From Pseudomonadota bacterium (lineage in GTDB: Bacteria > Pseudomonadota > Alphaproteobacteria > Rhizobiales > Devosiaceae): a stretch of 64,000 nt of DNA. Below the pieces are notes generated by a model, which saw only the letters and a list, made by a program, of their open reading frames with translations, made no database searches and was not told the origin of the DNA. The stretch spans positions 62,001-126,000 of the forward strand of contig JAEWLC010000037.1 of the NCBI GenBank assembly GCA_023393475.1. Direction: 5' to 3'. Every line of letters begins with the position of its first letter. Position 1 is the stretch's first letter. Of the stretch, positions 1 through 8,361 are shown one piece after another. The position numbers were made by a program, and so were the translations under genes.

Positions 1-526
1 GTCCACCGGAAAGACGCTTGGCGCCTTCTCGTGCGAGTTCGGCGTGCTCAACCGCTTCGCCTTCATTACCGCCTATGAGAGCGTCGAGGCCCTAACTGCC
101 GAGCGCGCGCGCCTGATGCAGACCGAGGACGCCTACGGCATCGCCCCCTATCTTGGCGGCGTGCAGAGCACCGCGTTCAAGCCGCTTTTCTTCATGGGTG
201 ACATCGAGACCGGCTCGTTCGGCCCGTTCTACGAGTTCCGCACCTATACGCTGGCGCCCAACGGCCTGCCGGAGACGGCGGAAGCCTGGAGCAAGGTGGT
301 GCCGCGCCGCAACGAGATGTCCAAGGTCCTGACCGTGATGGCCTCGATCGAGGAAGGCCCGACCAAGATGGTGCACATCTACCCCTACGCCTCGATCGCC
401 GACCGCCAGGCCGCCCGCGCCCAGGCCAGCAAGGAAGGCATCTGGCCGCCCCCGGGCGGTTCGGGCAAGCTCACCTCGCTGCAGAACGAACTGTTCGTCG
501 CGACGGCGTATTCGGACCTGAAGTAG
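1..526 (+). CDS. NIPSNAP family protein, 5' end outside window
   Basis: The reading frame is open from base 2 and 174 residues are visible, so the start lies left of the window. An internal GTG at 44 could be taken as a start, but the residues before it (STGKTLGAFSCEFG) continue the same fold. The segment FYEFRTYTLAPNGL near the middle is the hallmark of the second NIPSNAP ferredoxin-like repeat, followed by an aromatic-rich HIYPYASIADR stretch. NIPSNAP proteins are small alpha/beta-barrel proteins of poorly defined function, often next to oxidoreductases. The gene is convergent with xdhB and ends 17 bp from it; a hairpin between them probably terminates it. Confidence 0.8.
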   Translation, partial: STGKTLGAFSCEFGVLNRFAFITAYESVEALTAERARLMQTEDAYGIAPYLGGVQSTAFKPLFFMGDIETGSFGPFYEFRTYTLAPNGLPETAEAWSKVVPRRNEMSKVLTVMASIEEGPTKMVHIYPYASIADRQAARAQASKEGIWPPPGGSGKLTSLQNELFVATAYSDLK

Positions 527-533
527 ATCTGGA

Positions 534-557
534 GCCCGCGCCTCAGGCGCGGGCTTT
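534..557 (+). terminator. Rho-independent terminator whose loop is the xdhB stop codon
   Basis: GCCCGCGCC (534-542), a TCA loop (543-545), GGCGCGGGC (546-554) and TTT form a perfect 9-bp stem eight bases after the NIPSNAP stop. The TCA loop is the complement of the xdhB TGA stop, and the right arm encodes the last residues of XdhB. The short T-run makes it a modest plus-strand terminator. Confidence 0.6.
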
Positions 558-2864
558 CAGCCGCTCCATCGTCATCAGCACGCGCTCGGGCGTGGCGGGC
601 GTGTCGAGGCGCGGGGCGAAGCGGTAGTCGGCGACGCTGGCGACGGCCATGCCGATGGCGGCGAAGACCGAATTGGCCAGCATGATCGGCGGCTCGCCGA
701 CCGCCTTCGAGCGGTTGATCGTCGGTGCGTCGTTCTCCGACCAGTCGGCGATATCGACATTGAAGATGCGGGGCCGGTCCGATGCGACCGGGATCTTGTA
801 GGTCGAGGGCGCGTGCGTGCGCAGCCGACCGGCCTTGTCCCACCACAGCTCCTCGGTGGTGAGCCAGCCCATCCCCTGGATGAAGCCACCCTCGATCTGG
901 CCGATGTCGATGTCGCGGTTCACCGAGCGGCCGACATCCTGCAGGATATCGGTGCGCAGCACGGCATATTCTCCGGTGAGGGTGTCGACCGCCACCTCCG
1001 AGCACGAGGCGCCGAAGGTGAAATAGCCATAGGGGTGGCCGCGGCCGGCAGCGCGGTCCCAATGGATGTGCGGCACCTTGTGGAATCCGGTCGACGAAAG
1101 CGGCACCCGCGCCGCATAGGCAGCCTCGGTAAAGTGGTGCCAGGTGACAACCTCGCGCCCGATCCGCACGGTCTCGTTCTCGAAGCGCACCTCGTCCTCG
1201 TGCACCCGCCACTCGTCGCAGGCGAAGGCGACCAGGTCGCGCTTGATGCGACGGGCCGCATCGACAGCGGCAGCGCCGTTGAGATCGGTGCCGGTGGAGC
1301 CCGAGGTGGGCGAGGCATTGGGCACCTTGTCGGTCGCGGCCGCCGTGGCCCGCACTCGGGCGAGCGACAGCCCGAACTCGGCCGCGACCAGTTGGGCAAC
1401 CTTGGTATTGAGCCCCTGCCCCATCTCGGTGCCGCCGTGGTTCAGGTGCACCGAGCCGTCGCGATAGATGACCAGCAGTGCGGCGCCCTGGTTCATCGAC
1501 TTCTTCGAGTAGCCGATGCCGTATTTCACCGGGCTGAGCGCGATACCCCGCTTGATGAACTCGGAACCGCGGTTGGCTTCGATGATCTCGGCGCGACGAC
1601 GCTGGTAGTCGCTGCTCGCCTCGAGCTGGTCGACAATCCGCGCCATGATGTTGCCGCCCACCGGCTGGCCGAAATGCGTCGTGTTGCGCTCGGCGCCATC
1701 GTAGAAATTGAGCCGCGCGATCTCGAGCGGATCCTTCCCCAGCGTGTAGGCGATCTCCTCGATCACCCGCTCGGCGGCGAGGATAGCCTGCGGCCCGCCA
1801 TAGCCGCGGAAGGCCGTGTTGGAGACGGTGTGCGTGCGGTAGAGCTTGGAGTGCGCATGCACGGCCGGATAGTAATAGGCATTGTCGACGTGCATGACGG
1901 CGCGATCGGCGACACCCCGCGACAGGTCGAGCGAATGCCCGCAGCGCGCCTTGAGCGCGATCTGCACGCCCTCGATCCGCCCCGCGCCGTCGAACCCCAC
2001 CTTGTAGTCGATATCGAACTCGTGCCGCTTGCCGGTGATGACCATGTCGTCGTCACGGTCCGGCCGGCACTTTACCGCGCGCCGGAACTTTCGGGCGGCG
2101 AGCGCGGCGACGGCAGCGAACAGCGTCGGCTGCGTCTCCTTGCCACCGAAGGCGCCACCCATGCGGCGGACATGCACGCGCACCCCGTTGGCCTCTAGCC
2201 CGAGCAGGCGGGCCACGACTTCCTGCACATCCCCCGGATGCTGGGTGGCCGAGTAGATCAGCACCTCGCCATCCTCGCCCGGAATGGCGAGCGCCACCTG
2301 CCCCTCGAGATAGAAGTGCTCCTGGCCACCGACGCTGATCGCGCCCTCGACGACATGCGTCGCTTCGACAAGCGCCGTATCGATGTCGCCGCGTGCGATG
2401 GTGAGGCCGGGTCCGACCGTCGCGCCGCCGCCGGCGATCGCATCGTCGACACTGATATGCGGGGTCTCGGCTGCGTATTCCACCCGCGCCAGCTGCGAGG
2501 CCCGCCGGGCCGCGTCGCGGCTCGTGGCGACGACCGCGAAGATCGGCTGGCCGTGGTAGTTGCAGCGCGTGTCGCAGAACAGCGTGTCATCGTTGACGCC
2601 GGCCGGGCTGATGTCGTTGCTGCCCGGAATGTCGGCCGCCGTCAGCACCCCGACAACGCCGGGCGCCGCGCGCACGGCCTCGAGATCCAGCGACACGATG
2701 CGCGCGTTCGCCTCGGTCGAGAGGCCTAGGTAGGCGTGCAGCGTGTTCAGCGGCTCGACGATGTCGTCGATATACTCGGCCGTTCCGGCGACGTGCTTGT
2801 GCGCCGACTCGTGCTGCACGACCTGGGCGGCGAGCACGGCCGCGGAGTGGCGCAGGTCATCCAT
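543..2864 (-). CDS. xdhB: xanthine dehydrogenase, molybdopterin-binding subunit
   Basis: This 773-residue large subunit of a molybdenum hydroxylase has the length usual for bacterial XdhB. It hydroxylates hypoxanthine and xanthine to urate in the cytoplasm at a molybdopterin centre. GGAFGGKETQ (about residues 235-244) carries the Glu that binds purine, NTAFRGYGGPQ (about 350) carries the substrate-orienting Arg, and VGEPPIML (about 725) carries the catalytic Glu. All three purine-specific residues are kept, which favours xanthine dehydrogenase over aldehyde or CO oxidases. The ATG at 2862-2864 overlaps the end of xdhA by 8 bp, so the two are translationally coupled. The maturation gene xdhC is not in this window. 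Confidence 0.93.
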   Translation of the reverse strand: MDDLRHSAAVLAAQVVQHESAHKHVAGTAEYIDDIVEPLNTLHAYLGLSTEANARIVSLDLEAVRAAPGVVGVLTAADIPGSNDISPAGVNDDTLFCDTRCNYHGQPIFAVVATSRDAARRASQLARVEYAAETPHISVDDAIAGGGATVGPGLTIARGDIDTALVEATHVVEGAISVGGQEHFYLEGQVALAIPGEDGEVLIYSATQHPGDVQEVVARLLGLEANGVRVHVRRMGGAFGGKETQPTLFAAVAALAARKFRRAVKCRPDRDDDMVITGKRHEFDIDYKVGFDGAGRIEGVQIALKARCGHSLDLSRGVADRAVMHVDNAYYYPAVHAHSKLYRTHTVSNTAFRGYGGPQAILAAERVIEEIAYTLGKDPLEIARLNFYDGAERNTTHFGQPVGGNIMARIVDQLEASSDYQRRRAEIIEANRGSEFIKRGIALSPVKYGIGYSKKSMNQGAALLVIYRDGSVHLNHGGTEMGQGLNTKVAQLVAAEFGLSLARVRATAAATDKVPNASPTSGSTGTDLNGAAAVDAARRIKRDLVAFACDEWRVHEDEVRFENETVRIGREVVTWHHFTEAAYAARVPLSSTGFHKVPHIHWDRAAGRGHPYGYFTFGASCSEVAVDTLTGEYAVLRTDILQDVGRSVNRDIDIGQIEGGFIQGMGWLTTEELWWDKAGRLRTHAPSTYKIPVASDRPRIFNVDIADWSENDAPTINRSKAVGEPPIMLANSVFAAIGMAVASVADYRFAPRLDTPATPERVLMTMERLKARA

Positions 2865-4332
2865 GGATCAGTTCTCCGACGCGGGTTGCGGCATGGCCGG
2901 AGGTCTCGCTCCAGAAGCGGACTAGCAGGTTGCGCGCCACCATCAGCCGGTAGTCGGCGCTGGCCCGCCAGTCGGTGAGCGGAGCAAAATCCTCGGCATA
3001 GGCAGCCATCGCCTGCTCCACCGACGCACGCGTCCAAGGCTGGCCGGTCAGTGCCGCTTCCACCGCCCGCGCTCGTTTCGGGACTGCCGCCATGCCGCCA
3101 TAGGCGATCACCGCGTCGGCAACGCGGCCGTCCTCGATGCGGAGGCGGAAGGCGCCAAGCACCGACGAGATATCCTCGTCGCGGCGCTTGCTGACCTTGT
3201 AGGCGGCGACGCGGTCGCCCTGACGAGGCAGCGGAATGGCGATGCTTTCGACGAACTCGTCGGGCCGCCGGTCCTGCCGCCCGTAGTCGATGAAGAAGGC
3301 ATCCAGCGGCAGCGTGCGCCGATCGTTGCCCCGCCGCAGCGTCACTTCGGCGCCCAGCACAATCAGGGGCGGCGGCGTGTCGCCGATGGGAGACCCGTTG
3401 GCGATGTTGCCGCCGATGGTGCCGGCGTTGCGCACCTGCCTTCCGCCGATCCGGCTCCACAGCTCGCAGAGTTCGGGGATGTGCTCGGAGATGGCATCCT
3501 CGGCCGAGCTGTACGAGGTCCGCGCGCCCACGATCAGCCGGCCCTCCCCGGCGACGACGCCATCGAGGTCATCGACATGGCTGAGGAACACCATAGTCGC
3601 GGGCTGTCGCAGGTGCTTGGTGATCCAGAGCCCCACATCCGTCGCGCCGGAAACGATGGTAGCCTCCAGCTCCTCGATGAGGACGGCGGCGAGGTCGTCG
3701 GCACCAGCAGGGAGGATGGCGCGATGGCCGGCGCTTTCCAGCACGATCCGCTGACCATCCCGCAGCGCCGAGAGGCGCGCCGTCATCTCTTCGGCGCCAA
3801 CCTTCAGCCGGTCATGGCCCGGGTCGCCGTGATCGCTCGCCGTGCGTGCGGCACGCGCGATCGCCTCGTAGCCGGTGCAGCGGCAGAGATTGCCCTGGAG
3901 GTTCCGGTCGATCGTATTGGTGTCGGGTCGCGGCTCCTCGAGCCAGCCGGCATAGAGCGACATGACCACGCCCGGCGTGCAGAAGCCGCACTGGCTGCCA
4001 TGGCATTCCACCATCGCCTGCTGCACCGGGTGGAGTCTGCCGTCCCGAGCCAAGTCCTCGATGGTGACGACATGGGTGCCGTCGAGCGTCGCGAGGAAGC
4101 GAATGCAGGCGTTGATCGTCTCGTAGACCAGCGTCCCGGCTGCATCGAGCCGTCCGACGAGGATGGTGCAGGCACCGCAATCGCCTTCGGCGCACCCCTC
4201 CTTGGTGCCGCGCAGCTGCCGGTCGAGCCGCAGCCAGTCCAGCACGGTGCGAAGTGGCGGCACGTCGTGGAGTTCGACGAATTCATCGTTCAGGTAGAAG
4301 CGGATATGGCGTCGAAAAGGCATGTATGGCAC
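2857..4332 (-). CDS. xdhA: xanthine dehydrogenase, 2Fe-2S/FAD subunit
   Basis: This 491-residue subunit passes electrons from the molybdenum centre through two 2Fe-2S clusters to FAD and then NAD+. The plant-type cluster motif CAEGDCGACTILVG lies near residues 48-60, the second cluster uses CGFCTPG (about 117) and LCRCTGY (about 150), and a CO-dehydrogenase-type FAD domain follows, including NAGTIGGNIANGSPIGD. Its length is normal for the XdhA type with fused FAD domain. An alternative start MPFRRH lies three codons downstream. It follows the permease gene after an 84-bp gap that holds a GntR-type palindrome, so xdhAB may have its own promoter as well as read-through from the importer operon. 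Confidence 0.93.
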   Translation of the reverse strand: MPYMPFRRHIRFYLNDEFVELHDVPPLRTVLDWLRLDRQLRGTKEGCAEGDCGACTILVGRLDAAGTLVYETINACIRFLATLDGTHVVTIEDLARDGRLHPVQQAMVECHGSQCGFCTPGVVMSLYAGWLEEPRPDTNTIDRNLQGNLCRCTGYEAIARAARTASDHGDPGHDRLKVGAEEMTARLSALRDGQRIVLESAGHRAILPAGADDLAAVLIEELEATIVSGATDVGLWITKHLRQPATMVFLSHVDDLDGVVAGEGRLIVGARTSYSSAEDAISEHIPELCELWSRIGGRQVRNAGTIGGNIANGSPIGDTPPPLIVLGAEVTLRRGNDRRTLPLDAFFIDYGRQDRRPDEFVESIAIPLPRQGDRVAAYKVSKRRDEDISSVLGAFRLRIEDGRVADAVIAYGGMAAVPKRARAVEAALTGQPWTRASVEQAMAAYAEDFAPLTDWRASADYRLMVARNLLVRFWSETSGHAATRVGELIHG

Positions 4333-4355
4333 CCGTGTCGGCCAACGGTATGCGA

Positions 4356-4367
4356 TTGGTCGACCAA
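4356..4367. promoter_or_regulatory. candidate FCD-GntR operator upstream of xdhA
   Basis: TTGGTCGACCAA is a perfect 12-bp palindrome in the 84-bp gap before xdhA. Its core GTC-GAC fits the FadR/FCD GntR operator pattern yGTM-KACr. It sits 24 bp before the xdhA start, where a bound repressor would block transcription. Such 12-mers can arise by chance. Confidence 0.4.
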
Positions 4368-4416
4368 CTTCAATGTGCCGAACGTACTACCTTTGTGGCT
4401 CGGTGCTGCCACGGCG

Positions 4417-5244
4417 CTATTTCGCGGCGCCCGCGGTGAGGCCCTCGATGAATTTGCGCTGGAAGGCGAGGTAGACGAGGACGATCGGCAGGATGAGGAT
4501 CACGGCGCCGGCGGTCAGGACCGGGGTGTTCACGGTGTACTTCCCCTGGAAGAACAGCATGCCGATGGGCAGGGTGCGCAAGGCGTCGTCGTTGACGAGG
4601 ATCAGGGGGATCAGGAACTCGTTCCAGGTCCAGATGAAGAGGAACAGCGCGAGGCTCGATGCGGCCGGGCGCAGCAGCGGCACGATGATGCTCCACAAAA
4701 CGCGCTGGCGCGTGGCGCCGTCGATCACTGCCGCTTCGAGCAGTTCGGCCGGGATCTGCCGCATGGTGCTCGCCATGAAGATGGTTGCGAACGGAATCGA
4801 CATCGCTACCTGCGGCAGGATCAGCGCCCAGTAGGTGTTGATCAGCCCCAGGTTCAGCATCTGGTAGTAGAGCGGGATGATGAAGGCCTCTGCGGGCACC
4901 ATCATGCCGATGGTGAGAATGACGAAGGCCCCCTTCTTGAATGGGAAGCTGAGGAAGGCGAAGGCGAAACCGGTCAGGATGCCGATGATCGTGCTCATCG
5001 CCACCACCGGCACCACGACCAGCACCGAATTGGTGAAGTACGTGCTGAAGTGGCCGTCGACCCAGGCGTTCACGTAGTTCTCGAAATGCGGATAGGCAGG
5101 GAGCGCGAAGGCGCCCTTCATGAGGTCGGCCTGGCTCTTGAACGACGTCAGCAGCAGGAGGCCGAACGGCACGATCGTCAGCAGCGCGAAGAGCCACAGC
5201 ACGATGCGGTATGGAATGGCGCCAGCGGGCGATGGCTTGCTCAT
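4417..5244 (-). CDS. CUT1 carbohydrate ABC importer permease, MalG type
   Basis: This 275-residue inner-membrane permease has about six hydrophobic segments. The EAA loop that docks the ATPase is visible as ELLEAAVIDGATRQRVLW (about residues 167-184). The C-terminal FQRKFIEGLTAGAAK is a typical MalG ending. It forms the translocation pore with the preceding permease, whose stop it overlaps by 4 bp. The operon order is binding protein, MalF-type, MalG-type, xdhA, xdhB. No ATPase gene is present in the operon. The substrate cannot be read from the sequence; linkage to xanthine dehydrogenase raises the possibility of a purine nucleoside or related glycoside. Confidence 0.88.
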   Translation of the reverse strand: MSKPSPAGAIPYRIVLWLFALLTIVPFGLLLLTSFKSQADLMKGAFALPAYPHFENYVNAWVDGHFSTYFTNSVLVVVPVVAMSTIIGILTGFAFAFLSFPFKKGAFVILTIGMMVPAEAFIIPLYYQMLNLGLINTYWALILPQVAMSIPFATIFMASTMRQIPAELLEAAVIDGATRQRVLWSIIVPLLRPAASSLALFLFIWTWNEFLIPLILVNDDALRTLPIGMLFFQGKYTVNTPVLTAGAVILILPIVLVYLAFQRKFIEGLTAGAAK

Positions 5245-6212
5245 TGGTCGGACACCCTGTCGAACCGCTTCATGGTCTGGTGGATGACGAAGTTGACCGC
5301 GAAGACGAGGACCGCGCCGATCAGCGCAACCGCCGCGGCATAGCCGAAGCGGTTCAGCTGGAAGCCGAGTTGGTACATGTAGATGTTGGGAACGAGCGTG
5401 GCATTGCTCGGCCCGCCGCGGGTCATGGTGAAGATCAGGTCGAAGCTCTTGATCGAGGCGATGACGGTCAGCAGCAGGACAACGCGGATTTCGGGCAGCA
5501 GCAACGGGGCGGTGATGGAGGCGAAGCTCTGCCAGGGGCGCGCACCGTCGACCCTCGCGGCATCATGGAGCGAGGGATCGATCCGCTGGATGCCGGTGAG
5601 GAAGATCACCATGCAGAAGCCGAAAAAATACCAGGTAGCGACGGCGCCCACGGCGGGCAGCACGAAGTTGAAATCGCCCAGCCACGGCAAGGCGAACCTG
5701 CCGAGGCCAACGGCCTTGAGGATCTGGTTGAACGGCCCGAAGACGGGATTGTAGAGCCACTGGAAGATGATGCCGAGCACGGCAGTGGGCATCACATAGG
5801 GCAGGAAGAACAGGGTCCGCAGAGCGAGCCGCTGGCGGGTGCCGACCGTGCTGATGATGGCGGCCAGCATGAGGCCGATGATCAGCGGCAGGACACAGTA
5901 GTAGAGCAGGAACTGGGCGTTGTTGCGGAGCGCCTTGAAGAAGAGTTCGTCCGAGAACAGCTTGGCAAAATTGTCGACCCCGACGAAGACCGGGGCGGTG
6001 ATGCCGTTCCAGTCGGTGAGGCTGATACCGATGGCGGCGAAGATCGGCACGAAGACGAACGCGCCGTAGATCAGGAAGCCGGGCAGGATGTAGAGCAGGT
6101 TGGAGGGGCCCCGCCGGTCGAGCACCGATACGCGGTTCCCCTGGCGGCGAACCCGTGCCCGCTCTTGCGCCGCTCCGGGCGCAGTCCGGGCCTGGCTGTC
6201 GGCGGTGGTCAT
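5241..6212 (-). CDS. CUT1 carbohydrate ABC importer permease, MalF type
   Basis: This 323-residue inner-membrane permease has a basic cytoplasmic N-terminus (about 35 residues), a first membrane span near LLYILPGFLIYGAFVFVPIF, and the EAA-type loop SLHDAARVDGARPWQSFASI. TMTRGGPSNAT is the conserved MalF-type segment after the loop. It partners the MalG-type permease and overlaps its start by 4 bp. Upstream, a 69-bp gap carrying a strong hairpin separates it from the binding-protein gene, which should lower its expression relative to the binding protein. Confidence 0.88.
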   Translation of the reverse strand: MTTADSQARTAPGAAQERARVRRQGNRVSVLDRRGPSNLLYILPGFLIYGAFVFVPIFAAIGISLTDWNGITAPVFVGVDNFAKLFSDELFFKALRNNAQFLLYYCVLPLIIGLMLAAIISTVGTRQRLALRTLFFLPYVMPTAVLGIIFQWLYNPVFGPFNQILKAVGLGRFALPWLGDFNFVLPAVGAVATWYFFGFCMVIFLTGIQRIDPSLHDAARVDGARPWQSFASITAPLLLPEIRVVLLLTVIASIKSFDLIFTMTRGGPSNATLVPNIYMYQLGFQLNRFGYAAAVALIGAVLVFAVNFVIHQTMKRFDRVSDQ

Positions 6213-6240
6213 AGGTCCATCGTTCTCCAGTGCCGAGATA

Positions 6241-6263
6241 TCCGGCCGCTCGGGGCGGCCGGA
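6241..6263 (-). other. intercistronic hairpin between binding protein and permease genes
   Basis: TCCGGCCGC (6241-6249) and GCGGCCGGA (6255-6263) form a perfect 9-bp stem with a 5-nt loop. It starts 18 bases after the binding-protein stop and lacks a U-run on the minus strand. It is more likely an mRNA-stabilising or attenuating element, as in malE-malF, than a full terminator. Confidence 0.6.
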
Positions 6264-6281
6264 CGGTTTGCGCGTGGCCGG

Positions 6282-7613
6282 CTACTTCTTGGATGCGAGG
6301 TAGGCCTGGTAGTCGGCATCGACGGCGTCGATGAAGGCCTGCGGCGTGATGCTGCCCGCGAGCAGCAACGGGGTGTTGTCGTCGTAGGTCTTGAGCAGCG
6401 TCGGCGACGCCCAGTCCGGGTAGTGGCCGAGGGCGTTGTTCTCGCCCAGGGTTTTCCACATGGCGAGGCCTTCGGAGAGGACGCCGCTCTTGACCACGCT
6501 CGGGTCGGAGAGCGGAGTCGAGGGGAAGAAGCCCGCCCCGGCCCAGATCGTCGCCGCCTCCGGCGACACCATGTAGTCGATATACTGCGCCGCGAGGTCC
6601 TGCGTGGCCTTATCCTTGGCATTGCTGGTGATCGACCAGGAGAGGTCCACACCACCGACGCTCAGGGGCTTGGTCACACCTGCCGGCGGCGGAACCGGCA
6701 TGAAGTGGATGTCGGGGTTGTTCTGCATGGCACCGAACTGCCAGGTGCCCGAAACGAGGAAGCCACCGTTGCCGGCAACGAAGAGCTGCACGGCGTCGTC
6801 GCCGGAAATGCCCTGGTAGCCATCGATGAAGCCGCCTTCGGTCGCCCACTTCTGGACGATCGTCGCCGCCGCGAGGCCGGCGTCGGTCTTGAACGTGCCG
6901 CCGCGACCGTAGATGAGGTCGTCGAGCGTGGCGCGGTTGGAGGCATCGATATGAGCCTGCTCGATGCCGGCGATCAGGTGCAGCGCGAAGTGCTGCTTGG
7001 CGGTGCCGAGGACGAAGGGAGGGACGCCCTTGCCCTTCAGCGTCTCGACGTCCTCCACCAGTTCCTCGAAGGTCGCGGGCGGAGTGTCGATGCCGGCGTC
7101 GGCAAGCACCTTCTGGTTGTAGTAGAGCCCGACGATCTCGCCGAGGCCGGAGATGCCATAAGCCGGACCCTCGCCGAACTGGCCCTTGTCGGACCAGCGG
7201 GTGCGCGCGAGGATGCCTTCGGACTGGTTCTTATCCCAGCCGTACTGCGTGATGTAGTCGTCGATGGGCAGCAGCAGGCCCTGCTGGGCCATCGTGCCCT
7301 GATCGCCGGCGCCCTGGTTGACCTTGGTGACTTCCGGGCCATCGCCGGCCGACACGGTCAGCTTCAGCGTCAGCGACAGGTCGTCGAAGGTGCGCGCCGT
7401 GCGGTTGAGGGTGACGCCGGGATGGGCCGCGAGGAAGTTCTTGTTCAACTGCTCGATGACGGCGTTCTGGCCGACATCGGTATAGTCGTCCCAGGTCACC
7501 AGCGTCTGGGCGATCGCCGGACTGCCGACGGACAGCGCCGCGGCGAGGCCGCCCGCTGCCAGACCCGCCACGGCCCTGAGCCGAAGGCTTTGCAGGATGG
7601 TGTGATGCATCAT
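6282..7613 (-). CDS. extracellular solute-binding protein, family 1 (sugar type)
   Basis: This 443-residue periplasmic binding protein feeds the adjacent CUT1 permeases. The N-terminus has a Sec signal peptide (basic MMHHTILQSLRLR, an Ala/Leu core, and a likely cut after SPAIAQ). The mature part has the usual two-lobe sugar-binding features: TWDDYTDVGQNAVIEQLNKNF at the start, a YNQKVLADAGID segment and SWSITSNAKD. It is the first gene of the minus-strand operon ending in xdhB and is divergent from a GNAT gene. The ligand is unknown. Confidence 0.85.
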   Translation of the reverse strand: MMHHTILQSLRLRAVAGLAAGGLAAALSVGSPAIAQTLVTWDDYTDVGQNAVIEQLNKNFLAAHPGVTLNRTARTFDDLSLTLKLTVSAGDGPEVTKVNQGAGDQGTMAQQGLLLPIDDYITQYGWDKNQSEGILARTRWSDKGQFGEGPAYGISGLGEIVGLYYNQKVLADAGIDTPPATFEELVEDVETLKGKGVPPFVLGTAKQHFALHLIAGIEQAHIDASNRATLDDLIYGRGGTFKTDAGLAAATIVQKWATEGGFIDGYQGISGDDAVQLFVAGNGGFLVSGTWQFGAMQNNPDIHFMPVPPPAGVTKPLSVGGVDLSWSITSNAKDKATQDLAAQYIDYMVSPEAATIWAGAGFFPSTPLSDPSVVKSGVLSEGLAMWKTLGENNALGHYPDWASPTLLKTYDDNTPLLLAGSITPQAFIDAVDADYQAYLASKK

Positions 7614-7720
7614 TCAGTCTCCCCGTTTTCCTGGGCTGGTGAGCTATCCCCTGGCGTTGCGGCGCCGAAGGGAAGGTTGTAGCTCCTGTCGCTGGCCAGG
7701 TGCAGCGATGGGATTCGTCG

Positions 7721-8338
7721 ATGACTAGTGAGCAATCGGGCGGGCGCGCCATCCGCCGGAGCACCCCGGCCGACCTGCCGGCAATCTATGAGATATGTCT
7801 GAAGACGGCCGACGCCGGCGTGGATGGCACCGCGCTCTACAGCGACCCGCAGATGCCCGGCACGGTCTGGGCCGCGCCGTACGCCGTGCTCGAACCCGAA
7901 TTCGCGTTCGTGCTGGCTGACGGAGGTGGGCCGGCGCTCGGCTACGTGGTGGCGGCATCCGACACGGCGGCGTTCGACCGGCGTCTCGATGCCGAATGGT
8001 GGCCAGAGGCGCAGCGACGGTTTGGCGGCTTCGTGCCGCGCAACGAGGCCGAGGCGAACGTCCTTCACCACATCATGAACCCCGAGAGCCGCCTCGAGGA
8101 CCTGCTGGAGCAGTACCCGGCGCACCTCCACATCAACCTCTTGCCCGAGGCGCAGGGAGGCGGCTGGGGCCGACGGCTGATCGAGACGCAGCTCCATGCT
8201 CTTCGCGAGGCAGGCATCAGGGGCGTGCACCTGGGCGTCAGCCCGACCAATGAACGCGCCAAGGGCTTTTACCGCGCGCTGGGCTTCACCGATGTGAGCA
8301 GGGATGGCAGGGTCATCTTCGCGATGTCGCTCGGCTGA
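7721..8338 (+). CDS. GNAT family N-acetyltransferase
   Basis: This 205-residue cytoplasmic acetyl-CoA-dependent acyltransferase starts at the ATG encoding MTSEQSGG; an upstream in-frame ATG at 7700 is possible. The N-terminal segment IRRSTPADLPAIYEICL is a typical GNAT beta1-alpha1. LPEAQGGGWGRRLI (about residue 145) is the pyrophosphate-binding loop (Q/R-x-x-G-x-G/A type), and NERAKGFYRALGF is the C-terminal GNAT signature. It resembles the O-GlcNAcase-associated or hexosaminidase-type GNATs, but the acceptor substrate is not evident. It is divergent from the importer-xdh operon and convergent with the glycosidase-like gene. Confidence 0.8.
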   Translation: MTSEQSGGRAIRRSTPADLPAIYEICLKTADAGVDGTALYSDPQMPGTVWAAPYAVLEPEFAFVLADGGGPALGYVVAASDTAAFDRRLDAEWWPEAQRRFGGFVPRNEAEANVLHHIMNPESRLEDLLEQYPAHLHINLLPEAQGGGWGRRLIETQLHALREAGIRGVHLGVSPTNERAKGFYRALGFTDVSRDGRVIFAMSLG

Positions 8339-8361
8339 CCATCTGCTGCCCCCCGTACGCA

